From: Oryzias latipes
Lineage: Eukaryota; Chordata; Actinopteri; Beloniformes; Adrianichthyidae
Direction: 5' to 3'
Length of the DNA: 64,000 bases
Assembly (NCBI RefSeq): GCF_002234675.1
Contig: NC_019875.2
Span: forward strand, 22,314,299-22,378,298
Shown: positions 24,741-40,200 of the stretch, piece by piece
Layout: the number at the start of each line of letters is the position of its first letter
Numbering within the stretch: the first letter of the stretch is position 1
Notes under the pieces: model-generated
Databases searched by the model: none
Told to the model about the DNA's origin: nothing
The model's input: only the letters and a program-made list of their open reading frames with translations
Position numbers and translations under genes: made by a program

Positions 24741-25235
24741 TTGAAGTGCTTGGAATGACTGCACATAACGGAAATCCAATTTTTTGTTGTGCTTTGTTAT
24801 TTTAAGGAAGTCATTTAAAGTGTTCCAGCTGAAGACAACAGCATTTAGTTTGCTCATGCTATTTAACTTTTGATAATACCTTAAAATTCAATTATAAAGA
24901 GTAACTTGAACATGTGTGTTCAAGAGGTTGGAGGGAAATAGGAATTTTGAACTACCAAACATGTCAGTCTTTATCTTTTATTTATTACTTTTTTATTATT
25001 TATGTAGATGTAAGAATGCAAAACTCAAACTTATTCATATTCTAAAATAAACTATTTTAAGTCTGTGTCTGTATGGTGTGAATCGTATCAATGATGTTCC
25101 CTATGGTTTCTGAATGCATCACATGCCGGCGCACATTGATGTCGTCATCCAAACGCCGCAGTTCAAACCTAAAACTCGGGTTTGGGACTGTTTTTCAAAC
25201 AGAAAATAACAACAAAGACAACAGTTACCAGAGTC
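24741..25235 (+). promoter_or_regulatory. sirt6 upstream region
   Basis: A short interval between the last cdc34 poly(A) signal and the sirt6 start codon. It must contain the sirt6 promoter and leader. The part nearest sirt6 (25,120-25,200) has a few CG dinucleotides, and no TATA box is evident. Gene-to-gene spacing of only about 500 bp on the same strand is tight for this locus. Confidence 0.4.
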
Positions 25236-28200
25236 ATGTCAGTAAATTATGCTGCCGGATTGTCACCTTACGCAGATAAGGGGGTCTGCGGCCTTCCTGA
25301 GGTAAATTTTGACTACATTAAAGAGCTTTTCATGCTAAATGAGCTAGCAGCTCATCATGAGCGATGTTTTTGTCCTGCTGTTGTGATCCTTCTGCTCTTT
25401 TATCTAACAAAACACTTGCTAAGGACCAGCCCCTTGTTTGAAAATCTCTCTTTACATTTTTTTTATTCGTTCTAGTGAGTTTAAATTCCAGCTCTGGTTT
25501 AACAAGATAATAAATTATATTGTTTCAAATATAGTTATTCTTGTTGGGATGTTGTATCATATATATCCACAAAATTTGATGGGTGCAAAGTTGTTGTTTT
25601 CCTTCATAATAGATTTAAAGCAGCCTTTTACTAATCTGTACTAACGTTCAGCTATGGCTTTGTCCGCCGAACGTGTCACATAAATAGATAAAAGCGTGAA
25701 GCTATTCATGAATTCATATCTCGGGACCAACAATCTTAGCAACACATGCATGGATGATTGCTTGTGCTCATTCCTAAAAGGACTTGTTTGTGTCTTCTGG
25801 CAGAAGTTTGACAGTCCTGAAGAGCTGAAGGAGAAGGTGCAGACTCTTGCTGAGTTGGTTAAAGAATCTCAGTACCTGGTCGTCCACACTGGAGCTGGCA
25901 TCAGCACCTCAGCCGGCATCCCTGACTTCAGGTGAGACACGATTCTAATGATAATTCTGTTTTTGTACGCCACATTTGGCTGCTAATGCCAACATCAGAC
26001 AAAGGCAAACATAGGATATGTATTTTATATGACAGGAAGCGCATCTGTTAATCAGAATAATATTGATTCTTTTGCACACAAACAAATCTATCTAAATATC
26101 TATATTTTTCTTTGGGAGCATGTCCAACTATTTTACTTGTTTGATCCTAAAATTCCCTAAAAAGTTACATAAACTACATTAAAAAAAAAACTCTAAACAT
26201 TCATTAAATGAGCCTATTAAAATCATAGTTAAAACATTTTTTAAACTAATTTCTCCACCGAATCGTACATGATGTGTACATAAAAAAAGGTTGATGTTAT
26301 CCACACACGATTATGTGACAAGCACAAAAAGTTATGGAAATTTATGTTGGCCACACGTAATGCTTGCAGCCAAGATACATAATGGTGCCTTTTAACCCTT
26401 GTGCTATCCTAGGCACTTTGACATTGGGAGTTGGGTCATCTAGAGTCTAGACCCACTAGACAGTGCGCTGAACCTTTTTTTCTTCAATGATTTGTGGTCT
26501 TCTCCGGTGTCCATGGATTACATGAAATCTTTCCACTTTTATTCACCTTTGTCACGGTAGGGATAACATGTCAATGGTCATCTTGACCCCGTAGGATAGC
26601 ACAAGGGTTAAGTGCGTCCAAGGTTGCATTTTGTTGTTGGCCCCAGGTGTTTAAAATGAAACTTAAAGTTACAGTCCCATTATCTGTCATGCACCTAGGT
26701 GTGTAAAATATGTTCTCTGCCTTTGATCCATCTCCTGGAGGAGCGGTGAGGTGCAAAAACAGCCGCGCTCAGGAGCTATTTGGTGGTTTAACCCAACCCA
26801 CAACTGTAATCCTAACCTTAACCCCTGTTCTAGGTCTGTGTGGCCAAGAAAAAAAGCCCAGGGCTGGCCGCACTTATTTCGAAAATGACGTGCAAATAGA
26901 CCCTTTCCAAAATATACACATATAACTGAAGACAGGCTGGAATAGATCAATATTCATGATTAATCTTAACAGACAAACTAGAATGTTAGTAAATAAAAAA
27001 ACATAAATGAAATTAACATGACACCATTTTTTATTTCCATTTTAGATGACAACAACAACAGCTATGACCATAGTTCCACTGTAACTATTTGATTCGTATC
27101 CTAATTTGTGGTTGCTGATTTGATTCATAGTTGATATAGGTTCATTTTAAATAGTCCGATTCACTGACCTAAAATCGATCTTAAGCCAAAAATTCAACCA
27201 GTGAGACTCAGAGATAAATACCTGGTACTGAACAGTGCAGGTGAAGTTTTCCAGATTCCTTGTATTTCTTGCAAGATAATCAAGTGTAAATTAAATATGT
27301 GTGCAAACAAAGTTCAGCCCACTGTTGTTTATCTACATCAAAATAATACAAACAGAACATTACTAGAACATTCTACTGTATAGTCACATGACATGGCAAA
27401 ACTCAAAGTGTTTCCATGCATTGAACTGGAATGATGCACTGATCGGTTTTTGCTGCCATCACATGTGTGTTGTCCATGGTGATTACACTTGATCACTTTT
27501 TACGGTATAGTAAAATAAACTCACATTTGCCTCAATCCAAATGGTATTTTCCAATATCAAACTAATTGATTTATTTCATTTAATTTATTTCATTCTTAAA
27601 TCTAATATTAGGATAAGTAGCAATATTAAAAACATGAACAAAAAAGATACTTTTGTTATTGAAATAGGATGTTTGTCTTTGGGAACCCCTGTCCTAAAAG
27701 GTCCAACACACACGACTCAACTCATCAGCTCTAAAAACAAATGGTAATGACTCTTATTTCATTTATTCAGGCATGATAAACAAGTGGAATAAAAAGGAAA
27801 ACTCAATGCATTTTTAGGGCTCAACGTGGGAAGAAACTTTAATCAACTAACTTTGCTCTTTTGTTAACTATTGTAAGACACTTAAAACAATGCAAATATT
27901 AAAATAGTCAGAGTTTTTTTTTTCTATTACTGGTACTCTTGTTATTTTTGTTGTTGTAGAAGTTGTAATGAGGAACTAAATTGTTCTGGGAGGCAAGCCA
28001 ATGCATTTGTGGGCCATCCCAAGACCGAGGCGGGGGAAGAAATGGCTTTTCCAGTAAAATCTAGAAAAAAGAAATGATTTGCTGTATCAGTATGCTCCCT
28101 TTTATTTGAAAGTTATTAACTTTGGGTTTAGTTTACATATATACGTGACACTCAAACAAACCCGTCCATAAACAATCATATTTCATAAATACGTACAAGA

Positions 28201-31200
28201 GATTATATGTTCATTATTACCATTCTTTAGACTTGGTAGAGTAACAATGTAAGGCTGCTGTTGTACTTGAGAGAAGTTCTGCCTCAGGTCTTGTTTTATC
28301 TATGCGTGTTGAGTAGGGCTGCACGATATGAGGAAATAAGGCTGACGGTGTGGGATTTTTGATCACCGCGGTGATGATCCAAGCCACCCCCCACCCCACC
28401 CCCCGGCGGCTGCGTCGCAAATGAATACAATTACAACGCAGTATTATTTATTAACAAAAAACAGTAGCAACTAACTACTACCTATCTAACTAATGAACTA
28501 AGTATAAAGGTGTTGTAGAATGACTGTGTATGTGTGTCAGCGAGCTGCGTGTGTAGAAGGAGCGCACACAAGTGTGTTGGGGTGCGTGTTGATTCTTCTG
28601 CAGCTGACCGCTCTCTAGCTCAGAATATTATATATTGCCCAGTAATAAAATACACTGCAAACACTTTGTCACTTTTCCGCTAGCTATGAAACCTGACACC
28701 CATGAAGAACGCGGGGCAGGAGGCTCCGCCTTTGTTTCTACAGACACGTAACTTTGCGCTGCACAAAATAGTTCCCAAACAAAACATGTAGTGATATACA
28801 TCGAAATCTAACAGTGCACGTTCATGTTTGGTGTTACAGAGTGAAGGAGAACAGTAATAAACCCCCCCTTAACACAAAATCTTCCGGCGGGCGGCCGTGT
28901 TGCGCACTCAAGAACGTACACAGCTTGTAATGGAAATGAATAAAATTGAAATGAATAATTAGAACGCAGTAAATTTGTCGTATTTCCTTGTGAAACGGAA
29001 ACTTCTGTTGTAGAATGAGGATGCTTATGTGCTTCTGAAACCGCGCGTGGTTGTGTGTGAGTAGAGGGAGTGACAGCCGCGTGCCGCCAGGGAGTGAAGG
29101 AGAACACTAATAAAAGGTTCTCCCCAGAAACCCTTGAAGTCTGAACACAGGACTAGCAGAAAAAGTAAATTATCAGCAAAGATGAATGTGTTTAATGTGT
29201 TTGTTATAAATCCAATCACGCACTATATGTAGATCTTAAAAAAAAATCTCACCACCGTGCTGATGCGGTTATCGTCACACCCCTATGAGGAAAAATCACG
29301 ATTTGCGATATTAATGATCAATATTGCGATGACGATATAACTTGCAATACATGAACAAATAGTAAAGCAACCAAAGACATAATTTCCATTTCATTGCGAC
29401 AGTTTAATTTAAATAAGAGTCAACATAACTTAAATTATACTCTAAATGACCCTCGTCTACAGAGGAAGCGAGCATCTAACATACAAGGCCTCCATCCGAT
29501 TGGTCAACATGTGAAGGGGTCCATCCGATTGGTCAAATTCATAAAGGAATTTATTTGATTCGTTAAATAATTCAAGCTGTCATAAGTTTGTTTCAGCACA
29601 TTTAAGGGCACCATTAATCGCAATTTTCAACGTCTTTTGCCATCTGCGTATTGCACTGCTTGATATCGCGATAACGATAAATCTGCGATTTATTGTGCAG
29701 GCCTAACGTTGTGTTTTTTTAAGAAGCTCCAGCTGTCAAACAGATTCCTGAACAGTGCAGAGGCCATATAGGATGAAAGCAGAGAGGACACAGGTTGATG
29801 AAATATTCTGACAAAAGGTCACATTAAAAGTCAGAATCTCAACATTCAAATGTAAAAAAAAATTGAAATGAGGTGAAACGTCTCTGAAATGAATGACTCT
29901 ATTAATTATTCTTCAAACTGCATCTGATTTTATGATTATTTCATGACTTTCACTGTGCTTCTGAATGAGATATCTGAAGGGATGCGATGAAATCCAGACG
30001 GTATGAAATGTGCTTTTTAATAGGAGTCAGTCAGCCTGAGCTGTGTGTTCTCTGGTTACTGTTTTTTAATGATACAGGGATTCCTTCTATTTTAGTTCTC
30101 ATCCTTTTTGTAGTACTGTTGTTTAGGCAGAGGAGGGTAGTGTTTATCCATGCTGTTATTTGTTAGATCAAACTGCCTCAGCAGATTTATTCCAAGTTTT
30201 AAGAAAAGATTTGCTTTGTTGCCAAATCTTGACCCTTACAAATATACACATAAATCCTAAACAGTGATGGTTTGAGGGTGCACAATGTGAATGCATGCAA
30301 GTCTGTTAACAAGAGTCCAAAAAAGCTCAGGGATGAAGAAACGAATGAATATTTGATTGGTGCTCCTGTCAATCATCCCACCCCTCACATATATCCCTAC
30401 TAATGCAGAAACATAGTGAACCCCCCCCCATAAAAACTTCAGATGAGAAAAAGCTTAGCCCCCAGGTGACCTCACCAGAGCGTGTAAATACACCAGCTTT
30501 AAAGATCCTTTGTGGCTTTCATGTCCTGCAGCCTCCCTCCCTGTGATGCATGACGTATGTGATGTGTGAGGCGCGCCCCGATGATGCCTCTGCGCTGATG
30601 AGCCTTTCAACTGGTCTTTGCTGAGCCGGCGATAAGCCAGTCTGCAGCGGAAAGATGGGGCTATTGAAGTTCCAAGTCGGGGATGAGTTGTGGTGTTGCC
30701 ACATTTGAGAAATGGCAGGATGCATTCCCTCTTCTGATGCACACAGATAAGTTTGTTCTCAAAGTGATGCAGCAAAGGCCGGCTGCGTTTGTCATTTCAG
30801 TCAGGATCTCGTCACCAGCTGGTTATTTAAAAGACGCCACAATGAACACACTTGAATTTCACTGATTAAAACCCGAATCGCCCTGTTTGAAAGTGTGCTT
30901 GTTTTGCTATCTTTTGTCTATGAATCAGAAAGTATTTGTCATCTTTTTCTTTTGATGGTTAGTGTTTTTCCTTCAGCCCACCTGCTATGTTGCTGCCTCT
31001 CTAATCCTAATGTGCTTCTGTTTTAGGGGTCCCAAAGGAGTGTGGACTCTAGAGGAAAAGGGTGAGTCGCCTCACTTTGATACGACGTTTGAAGACGCTC
31101 GGCCCAGCTTGACTCACATGGCCCTCCTGGGACTGGAGAGGGCCGGCTACCTCAAGTATCTGATCAGCCAGAACGTTGACGGCCTGCATGTTCGTTCAGG

Positions 31201-34200
31201 CTTTCCCAGGTATGCACTTGTGCTTTCATTTCAAGATTTGTTTTCTCCTTTTGGGTCCAGAATCTTTCTGTTTCAGTAGTGGAGTGTCGACTCCAGTCCG
31301 AGTCATTCCGAAGACTCTAAATATGGGACCCAGTGCCTCCTTGCTTGACACTCAGCAGTAAAGGGTTAAACGACCGACTCTGTCTGCAGCCCACCGCTCC
31401 CCCAGGGGATGGGTCGAATGCTGAGAACAAATTTCATACACCTAGGTGCGTGGCAGCTACTGGAACTTTGACTTGGTGGAAAAATAGACGTGTTCTTTGA
31501 TTCTACTAAGGCAAAATCTTTTGTCAGAAACTGATGGAAGTGAGTTCATCAGGAGTGTCAGACTTTTTGCCAAACATCGTCAGACCTGCTGAATGTCAGT
31601 TGGGGGTCTGGCACAACTAATATAAACTAAGAACATTCCTCTTAATTCCATTAGGATGCCGAGTGAGACGCTTTCTGTCAATCTATGATTACCAGACACG
31701 GAAGCGCCAAACAGACTTCTCAAGTTTTGTGCGTTTCAATGAAACAAAACATTTTTTTTGCAGTCAAGCCAGGCTTAAAACATTAATAAAAGCTCAGCAC
31801 ATAAAGGATTGATAAACTGCATACATGGAATCTTAAGAAAGTAAGAAGATTCTTGGTTTAAGGGGGGGTATAAGTCCTATTTTTTGTCTCACAAGAAAAT
31901 CTGCAAGTTTTTCAGAACCAAAATAATCTCAGTTTGAGAAAGCATGTCTTAGTGACCAGAAAGAAAAAAAAATCTTACCCTATTGGGAGATGATTTTTTG
32001 CTTATTTGTAGAAAATCTGCCAATGGGGTAAGCATTTTTGACTTATTTCTAAGGGAGCTGTTTGCAGTGTACTTTGAACAGCTTTTCTGGGTGGGAATTG
32101 TATTTTCCCACATTGGTTGGCACATTCAACCCGAAAAGTGGAGTTTTTCTGGTATCAATTGTGCAGAAACTGCTATTTCATTAATTGTAGGAACTTTTGC
32201 TGAGCTGCCAAAAGCATGAAATGACACTTTATTAATGAGGGTCACAGAAGCAAGCACGTCATTTGTAACCACAGATGGGATTTTGCAATTGGGATTTTGG
32301 ATTTTAGTAAGTTTCTTTCCTTAGACATTGACAAAATAAGAAGGGGTTAATTAAGGGGTGGTGTACGCTTACAACCAGATCTTATGCAGAACAAGGGAAA
32401 GGTACTTCTCTGAAATCATTGGAGGTTGCAGCAGCAACTCTCGTATCCTGTTCACAACAGTAAACAGATTAACTAACCCTCCAACCCAGCTACCAATAGA
32501 ACTGGTTTGCACACCTAAATGTAATGAGTTTGCTGTATTTTTTTAATGACAAGGTTCAGGGCATTAAAAAAGCCATCAACTCCACAACACATATAACTAT
32601 CCAACGGCCACCTACTCACTCTAAGCTGACTCACTTTGTACCTGTCACTGACCAAACTGTCCAAGAGACCATCACCCGTCTGAGCTCGTCTACATGCTGC
32701 CTTGATGTGTTACCCACTAGATTTCTAAAGTCTGTCCTGAACAGTGTGTTGCCATCAATTACTCAAATAGTTAACATGTCTCTTCAATCTGGAATATTTC
32801 CAGAGGCCTTAAAAACTCCAGTCATTAAACCCCTCCTGAAGAAGGGCGGTCTTGATCCCACTGTACTGAATAATTAGAGACCCATCTCTAATCTGCCATT
32901 TTTAGGAAAAGTCCTTGAAAAAGTTGTCTACCAACAGCTCACTGACTTTCTCTTATTAAACAATTCATTTGATGTTTTCCAGTCAGGTTTTAGACCCCAT
33001 CATAGCACAGAAACTGCTCTTATCAAGGTAACCAACGACATCCGCCTGAACACTGATGATGGCAAAGTCTCTGTCTTAATCCTGCTAGACCTGAGCGCTG
33101 CCTTTGATACTGTTGATCATGGGATCCTTTTGCACAGACTCCAAGACTGGGTTGGCATCTCTGGATCTGCCCTAAATTGGCTCAATTCTTATCTACAAGA
33201 CAGGAAATACTTTGTTGAAATTGGGAGTTGTGTCTCAGACTACATGGCCTTGACTTGTGGTGTGCCCCAGGGATCGATACTGGGACCCCTTCTGTTCAAC
33301 CTCTACATGCTGCCACTAGAGCAGTTAATACGCAGGAATAACATTTCTTATCACAACTATGCAGATGATACTCAGATCTATGTGTCACTGACAACAGGTG
33401 AATATGGGCCGGTGGATTCACTCAGCCACTGCCTCCAACAGATCAGTGCGTGGATGCAGAACAACTTTCTCCAGCTAAACTCAAACAAGACCGAAGTTAT
33501 TTATTTTTGGCCCACAGAAACAAAGAGAAAGTGTCAGCAGCTACCTTCATTCTCTGTCTCTTAAACCCTCAAATCAAGTCAGAAATCTAGGGGTAATCAT
33601 GGACTCTGACCTGAACTTTAACAGCCATATCAAGTCAGTAACATCAGCGGCATTTTACCATCTGAAAAACATTGCCAAAATCAAAAACATAGTGTCAAAG
33701 CCAGACCTGGAGATACTTATTCATGCATTTGTCTCCAGTAGGTTAGACTACTGTAACGGCCTGCTCACCGGCCTCTCCAAACGAGCTGTAAAACAGTTTC
33801 AGTACATCCAGAATGCTGCTGCTCGAGTCTTGACCAAAACCAGGAAGTATGATCACATTAGTCCTGTGCTCAGGTCTCTGCCCTGGCTCCCTGTACCTCA
33901 AAGAATAGACTTCAAAGCAGCTCTGCTTGTGTACAAGTCTCTCCATGGCCGAGCACCAAAGTACATCTCTGACATGTTAGTGCCATATAAACCATCTCGT
34001 ACTCTGAGGACCTCAGGGGCCGGCCTCCTGTTGATTCCCAGAGTCAGAACTAAACAAGGGGAATCAGCGTTTCAATATTCTGCAGCTAAAATCTGGAACA
34101 GCCTCCCTGAAGTCGTAAGACAGGCCTCTTCTGTGTTCATGTTCAAATCTAGACTTAAAACATTTTTTTTTAGCCGTGTATATGACTGAAAGGTACTATC

Positions 34201-37200
34201 TGCACTTTTCTTTCCTTTCCTTCCTTTATTTTTAAATCAATTTTCAAGTTTTTTCTTTTCTTTTAAAGTAAATTTTACGTTGATTATTTCTATGATGTAT
34301 TGTGATTTTAATGCATTTTTCTGTTTTGTGAAGCACCTTGAATTACGAATTGTGCTATACAAAGAAACTTGCCTTGCCTTGCCTAATTAGTTAATTTTTT
34401 AAATTGAGATATCTTTTGAAGAGACTTTCAACCATGTTGCTCCACGTTAGTCCAACACTGAGCACAAAGATTTTTTTAGCACATACAGGGAGTTTGTGGA
34501 ATCGCTCAAAAAGGCCTGAACTTTAATACAGATGACATGAACGGACAATAACACTGCAGAGATTTTAATATGAGGCAAAGCAGAACATGTTGGCACCTAA
34601 AAACAGTCCCCGTTTGACTCAAATACCACCAACTTGGAGCAATGCAATAACTGAGCAAAAAATGAAACGTTTTTTTGTTTTGTTTAAGATGCAAATACAT
34701 CTTCTCATTTCTAGCTTTATCCACCACTCTTACGTTTTTTTATGTCTTCGTTGTTCAGCTTCAACTAATCTTTCTAGCACAGTTTTTGTTCCCTTCAAGT
34801 CATCATCTGCATCTGTCTTCTCTCGTCTTTAAAAAAAGAAAAAATACATTTTTTTGCGTATTCATTTGTGATGTGCTTTTTTCCTATTCTCTTTGTCCAC
34901 TTTTTATTTTTTTTCCCCTCTTGCTTCCCACTACTGAGGAAAATATCTTCATGTTTTTCCATCTGTGTGATTGATTTGTTTATGCGGGGCTCTCCGTGTT
35001 ATATTTTTATTTATTTAGTAACTATTCAGCCTTTAGAAAGGGCTGTTCTTGATGCATGTGAAGCAGAAATAGGTTTTGCCATCCAGCCTTTTTTTTTACT
35101 CTTTCTGTCTTCTCAATAATTGATATAAGCTGTAAAAAAGCTTGAATCAAATGCATCCCAGTCTAATAAAGTCTCATTTCTTATTTGTCTTGTTTGAATT
35201 TTGTATTAATTTAATATAATTCTATATTTTATTGTTTTGTGATTCTTAATTTGTTAATATTGGTTCTGGTTGTCACTTTGAGACAGTAAATTGGCATCTT
35301 AAAAAAGTTTTTTCTTTTATCATATCAAACATAAACTTTATCAAGTTTTAAATCTCATCTCTTATTTCAACTCTTGTTCCTCAATGATATATCCATTCTC
35401 TTATCTCTGATTTCTCTCTTCTTGTATGTTTCTCATGTTTTATCTAATGTTTCATGTAAAATATTTTATTTTCCCTTTCCTAGCAGGTAAACTCTTCTGT
35501 ATATCATTTAATTTCTTAACTAATCTTTATTTTTACATATTTTTACATATTCAGACTCTTTCCAAAAAATGTAAATATCATGAAAAGAGTTTTTAGTTCT
35601 ATGAATACATTGAAAAAGTAATCATTTTCATAGAATAAAGGTTCAGGGTCCACCGTTTGATTGGTTTCACATATTTATTTGTTTGCTCTTTGTTACATAA
35701 ATCGGGGTTCCTGCTCAAAAATAATCCACAAAACAGGATTTCAGAAAATTAGAATACTGTGCAGAAAACACTATTTACTTCTAAGTTTTTGCAAAAAATA
35801 GATAAAAACAGAGATTATGATTATATCACATCAATCAAAATAAAGTTGTTTCTTTTTTTCAAAATGATATCTTCAATTCTTTAAAAGTATTGTCGGGGCC
35901 AGGTCTTGCTGGAAGATGAACTCTGCATCTCCATCCAGATCCTCAGCAGAAGGAATCCTGAAGTCCTCTAGAACATTCTGCTAGACTGTTGCAGTGATTT
36001 TGGATTGAAGAAAGCAGACTTTACCAACACCAGCAGCGGACAGTGCAGCCCAAATCATGACTGACCCTGGAGATTTCTCAATGGACTTCAATCAGCTTGA
36101 GTTCTGCTCCTCACCAGCCTTTTCCAAACCCTTGGACCTTGATTCCCAAATGAAAGAAACAATTTACTTTCAGTAGAAAACCAACACTGACCAACAGTCC
36201 AGTCCTCCTTCTCCTTGGCCCAGTTGAGACGTTTCCTCCATTGTTCTCATGCTCAGAAGTGGCTCGACCCGAGACCCCGACATTTGTAGCCCATCTCCCG
36301 AATGCGTCTGAATGTGGTGACGCTGTTCCTCCTCCTCATTCCCCTCTCTCTAGATGTCTGCCAGGTTCTTAAATATTTTGATGATCCACTGAAGCCCACG
36401 GTCATCATCTTCTCCTGCCACATTTTGCCCTTCCATTAGACTTTCTGTTGATCTGCTGTGAACAGCCAGCCTCCTTAGCAAGGAACTTTAGCATCTTACC
36501 CAGACTATGGAGGCGATCAATGATGGTCTTCTGGTTGGGTGTCAAGTCTTCCCCATATTGAACCAAACTGAACCAATGTAATGACATGTGGGGAACCTGT
36601 GCGGGGGCCTGGAGTCTAGCAGATGATGATTTAGTGAAACTCAGTTTAAAACATTCATGTCCTGCAACATTTGGACAGAGTTATCCACAGTTTTCTCATT
36701 TTTAGAAATCCTGTTTTCGTGGGATGTATGAGCTGGAAGCCTAATTTATCAATTAAGTTAAATCAATTAAGCTGTGGGCTCTGAATGTATATTCTATGAA
36801 AGTTTATAATATTTTATTATTATTTTTTATTGGAATAATGGTAATTTTACGTGATATTCTAATTTATTGTTAGAGGTCTGTTTTTTGTTCATCTCATTTC
36901 AAATTGACCATGTCCTTTAACTTTTACTTATCTTTTCATTTTGTTATCAAATATCATTTTTTTGTCGACATTTATATATTTTTTTATCTCACGGAACTCA
37001 TCTGGTCTAGTTTCGTCTCTTTTCTGTTTCTGCTTGAAAATCTCCACTGATTAAACCAACAACTCTCAGTGCTAATGTGGAAACATCTACCCATAATTCA
37101 TGGCGTACGTTCCTGGAAGGCATTGATTAACTCTTCTTCCACCCTCAATCAGGTTTCCTGAAACGAGGTCAGACACTGAAGTGGCAGTTCTCACAGGAGC

Positions 37201-40200
37201 TCACGGAAACAGCAGATGAGCCGCTACTGTAAACTGGTTGGGACTAATCTGCTGGAGTGCCAGGGGAAACTCAGAGGAGAATACGAGTGCTCAGAATATT
37301 TATTAGAGCATGAGTGGAAGAAGATGTCCAAGACAGAATTACGTTAAGTGCCCACATATGGGCTTGAGGCAATAAGACAATGGTTGAGGTAAAAAATAAT
37401 CGTTTTTGTTCTTTTAACTTTCTGCACTTTTCTCGCTTGTCGTTCACTTTAGGGACAAGTTATCAGAGCTTCACGGAAACATGTTTGTGGAGGAGTGTGA
37501 GAAGTGTGGCAGGTACGTGTGAACCCAGTAGGACCAAACTTGTTTTATTTTTTCAATAGTGAAACTGTTATTTGTCATCAGAACAATCCGCTGGCTCCTA
37601 CTGAATTTCATGTTTTGTTAGAGGTGCACTTGTCTTTAAACCGACAGAGCGTGCAGCTGGAACCTGAGGCATAAAATATGCAGCGAACAGGTTCATTCAC
37701 TGCTCACTGCCTCCAGAGTTCAGTTTACACCCGCGCTCACCATCCTCCTGCAGAAATATGCAGTCTTCTTTAGGCTATCTGAGAACATTTGATTGATGGT
37801 GGAGGGTTTAGTTTTGATTAGGCATGCCAGTAAATATTCATATGGAAGACCTAAAGGATGAAGGAAGCAGCTCAGAGAACCAGAGCCCTGCAGCAGCTGA
37901 AAAACAAAAACCTCAGTACTCCAGAGATGGCGTTGTTTGTGCCGTGTCCTCTCTAAACACACAATGCAACTTCATAATTAATCCACATATTTGCCCAGAA
38001 TGCTCCTGCAAAAGCAACGATCTCTCTTTCAGAGGACGGATAATCTACACTCAGATGTTCCAGGAACAAGACCGATTTCAATTTAGTCCATTTGCCAAGA
38101 AATAAAACATGCTGGACTGAAAATCAAACTATTCAGGATGAATCTTTGAATATTTTTCTAAACCTTTTTATTCTTTTTTTTTAAATATTATTATAGGTAA
38201 TCATTTGTCTTACGAAGTTGCTTTTTTTGGGGTGGGACATTGTTAGATGTGCTGATTTACAACAGAGATTTTGGACCAACATGAAAGAAAAAATAAGAGA
38301 TAAGAAAGTTGTAAAATTATAGAATTATTATGAAAAATTCCTAATTTTTACAAGGAAAAAGTCATGCTTTTTTGATAATAAAATGTTACATTTAGCTTTT
38401 AAACTATTTCAACATAGTTAAATTAAACATCACCCGATTATTTTTGTTGCAGGAAAATGCACTACTCAAGAATCCAGCTGAATCTGCTTTACTTGTTTGT
38501 ATCTGTAACTTAATTTTTTTAAAATTGTAACTTTCTTGTTGCAAAATTACACCTTTTTAAATGATACATTTACGATTTCAGTCTCGTAAAATTAATTACT
38601 TTTATGTACTTTGTTGAATATTTGTAGGACTTTATTTTTGCAAAATGTAAACTTTTTTCTCATAATTTTACAACATTCTTCAAATAAAATGTTGTTGTTG
38701 TTAAATCTTGAATTATTTTCTCATACGTAAGTTTTCAACTTCATTAAAGTAAAATTTAGGCTATTTTCTCATATTTTACAGGTTTGTTCTCACATTTTTT
38801 TTCTGTTGTTTCCCCATGTACTTCTATATACCTGTATATGAAAGAAAATAGATGTGTGCAGTGACTGTTGCATTGTGGGATCTGTCGTTATCCAGACAAT
38901 ATGTCAGAGACAAGGTGATTGGCGTGATGGGACTCAAACCAACAGGCCGTTTCTGCAGTGTGGTGCGATCCAGAGGACTGAGGGGCTGCAGGTAACTCAT
39001 GGTGGGCTCCTGCAGCTCAGACATTTACCAACGGCATGTCACAATAAAGCTTTTGTTGTTTGATTTATAAAAGAGGGAAGCTGATCAGCACAATATTGGA
39101 TTGGGAGGACGCACTTCCTGACAGGGATCTGAACCGAGCGGATGATGCAAGCAGGTGAGACGATCGAAGGTGCATCGTTTGTTTCATCAGGATTCTTTAT
39201 AACCACAAAACGCGCAGATTCTACTCTTTTCAGCGCTTATTTCCTCTGACATTCCTTCTTCATCATTTGCCAAACAGCAGCAGCTTTAGTAAACCTTTGC
39301 TTTGTTGTGAGAAATGTGAAATGAAGTGTTGGATTGATTTGTTTGAGCTGCATGGCTTTGGTGTCGCCGTTCTCTCATCCAGAGAAACGGTGAAGCGAAA
39401 GCCCCCTTTTTCGGGGGGGTTTATTCACGGATCACCATTTTGCATCCAATGTTTCCTCTCTCAGAAGATTCTCATTCTGTCCTTTATCCATAAAACCTCT
39501 TAGCGCATGTTTAAAAGCAGTAAGATGAATTGTGTGTCACTTTGATGTGCAGCCACATAATAGATGTTGAATTACTATTCAAATAGGAAAAAAAATACAG
39601 ATTTGGAGCAGCGACCTTTGAACCCTGGGTTGTTTGTTGACGGCAGAAAGAAAATGGGAAAAAGCTGCGTGTCATTCAGCACAGAGGGGCTTTAATCTTG
39701 AAGGCAGTCTGCTATCATGCTGTGCATACCTCCGCTTTTTGAGAGGAGTTATGTTCCTTATTTTGTTATATATGTGCTCACAGAACCTCGAGGAAAAGAT
39801 TTTGCTGCAAAATGGAAGTCTGTTGCACTGAAATATCTATTTTAGAGATGGGCATAGAGTTAGCAAAAAGCTGTGCATTTTCTGTATTTCATCGCCACTG
39901 TAAGTACGAATAAGTTCAAAAACTGAACTTCACCCGTTAATTACCTTGTAAAAATAAAGAGAAACCGGGATTCCAAGTTTTGAACTTAACATTTTGTCCC
40001 AAAAAAACAGTTTTTATACAGCTGAAAATGATTGAAACTTCATCTAACACTAATTTCTTTTAATCTTACGCCCATGTTGAAGTGACGCCATTAATTATAA
40101 ATTGATTTGACATTTTCTCTGCAACCACCTCACCCAGGAACTGCAGGGTCTTTTTTTTCCCCCCAACTCTTTTATGTACACCTACATATATGCTTTCCCC

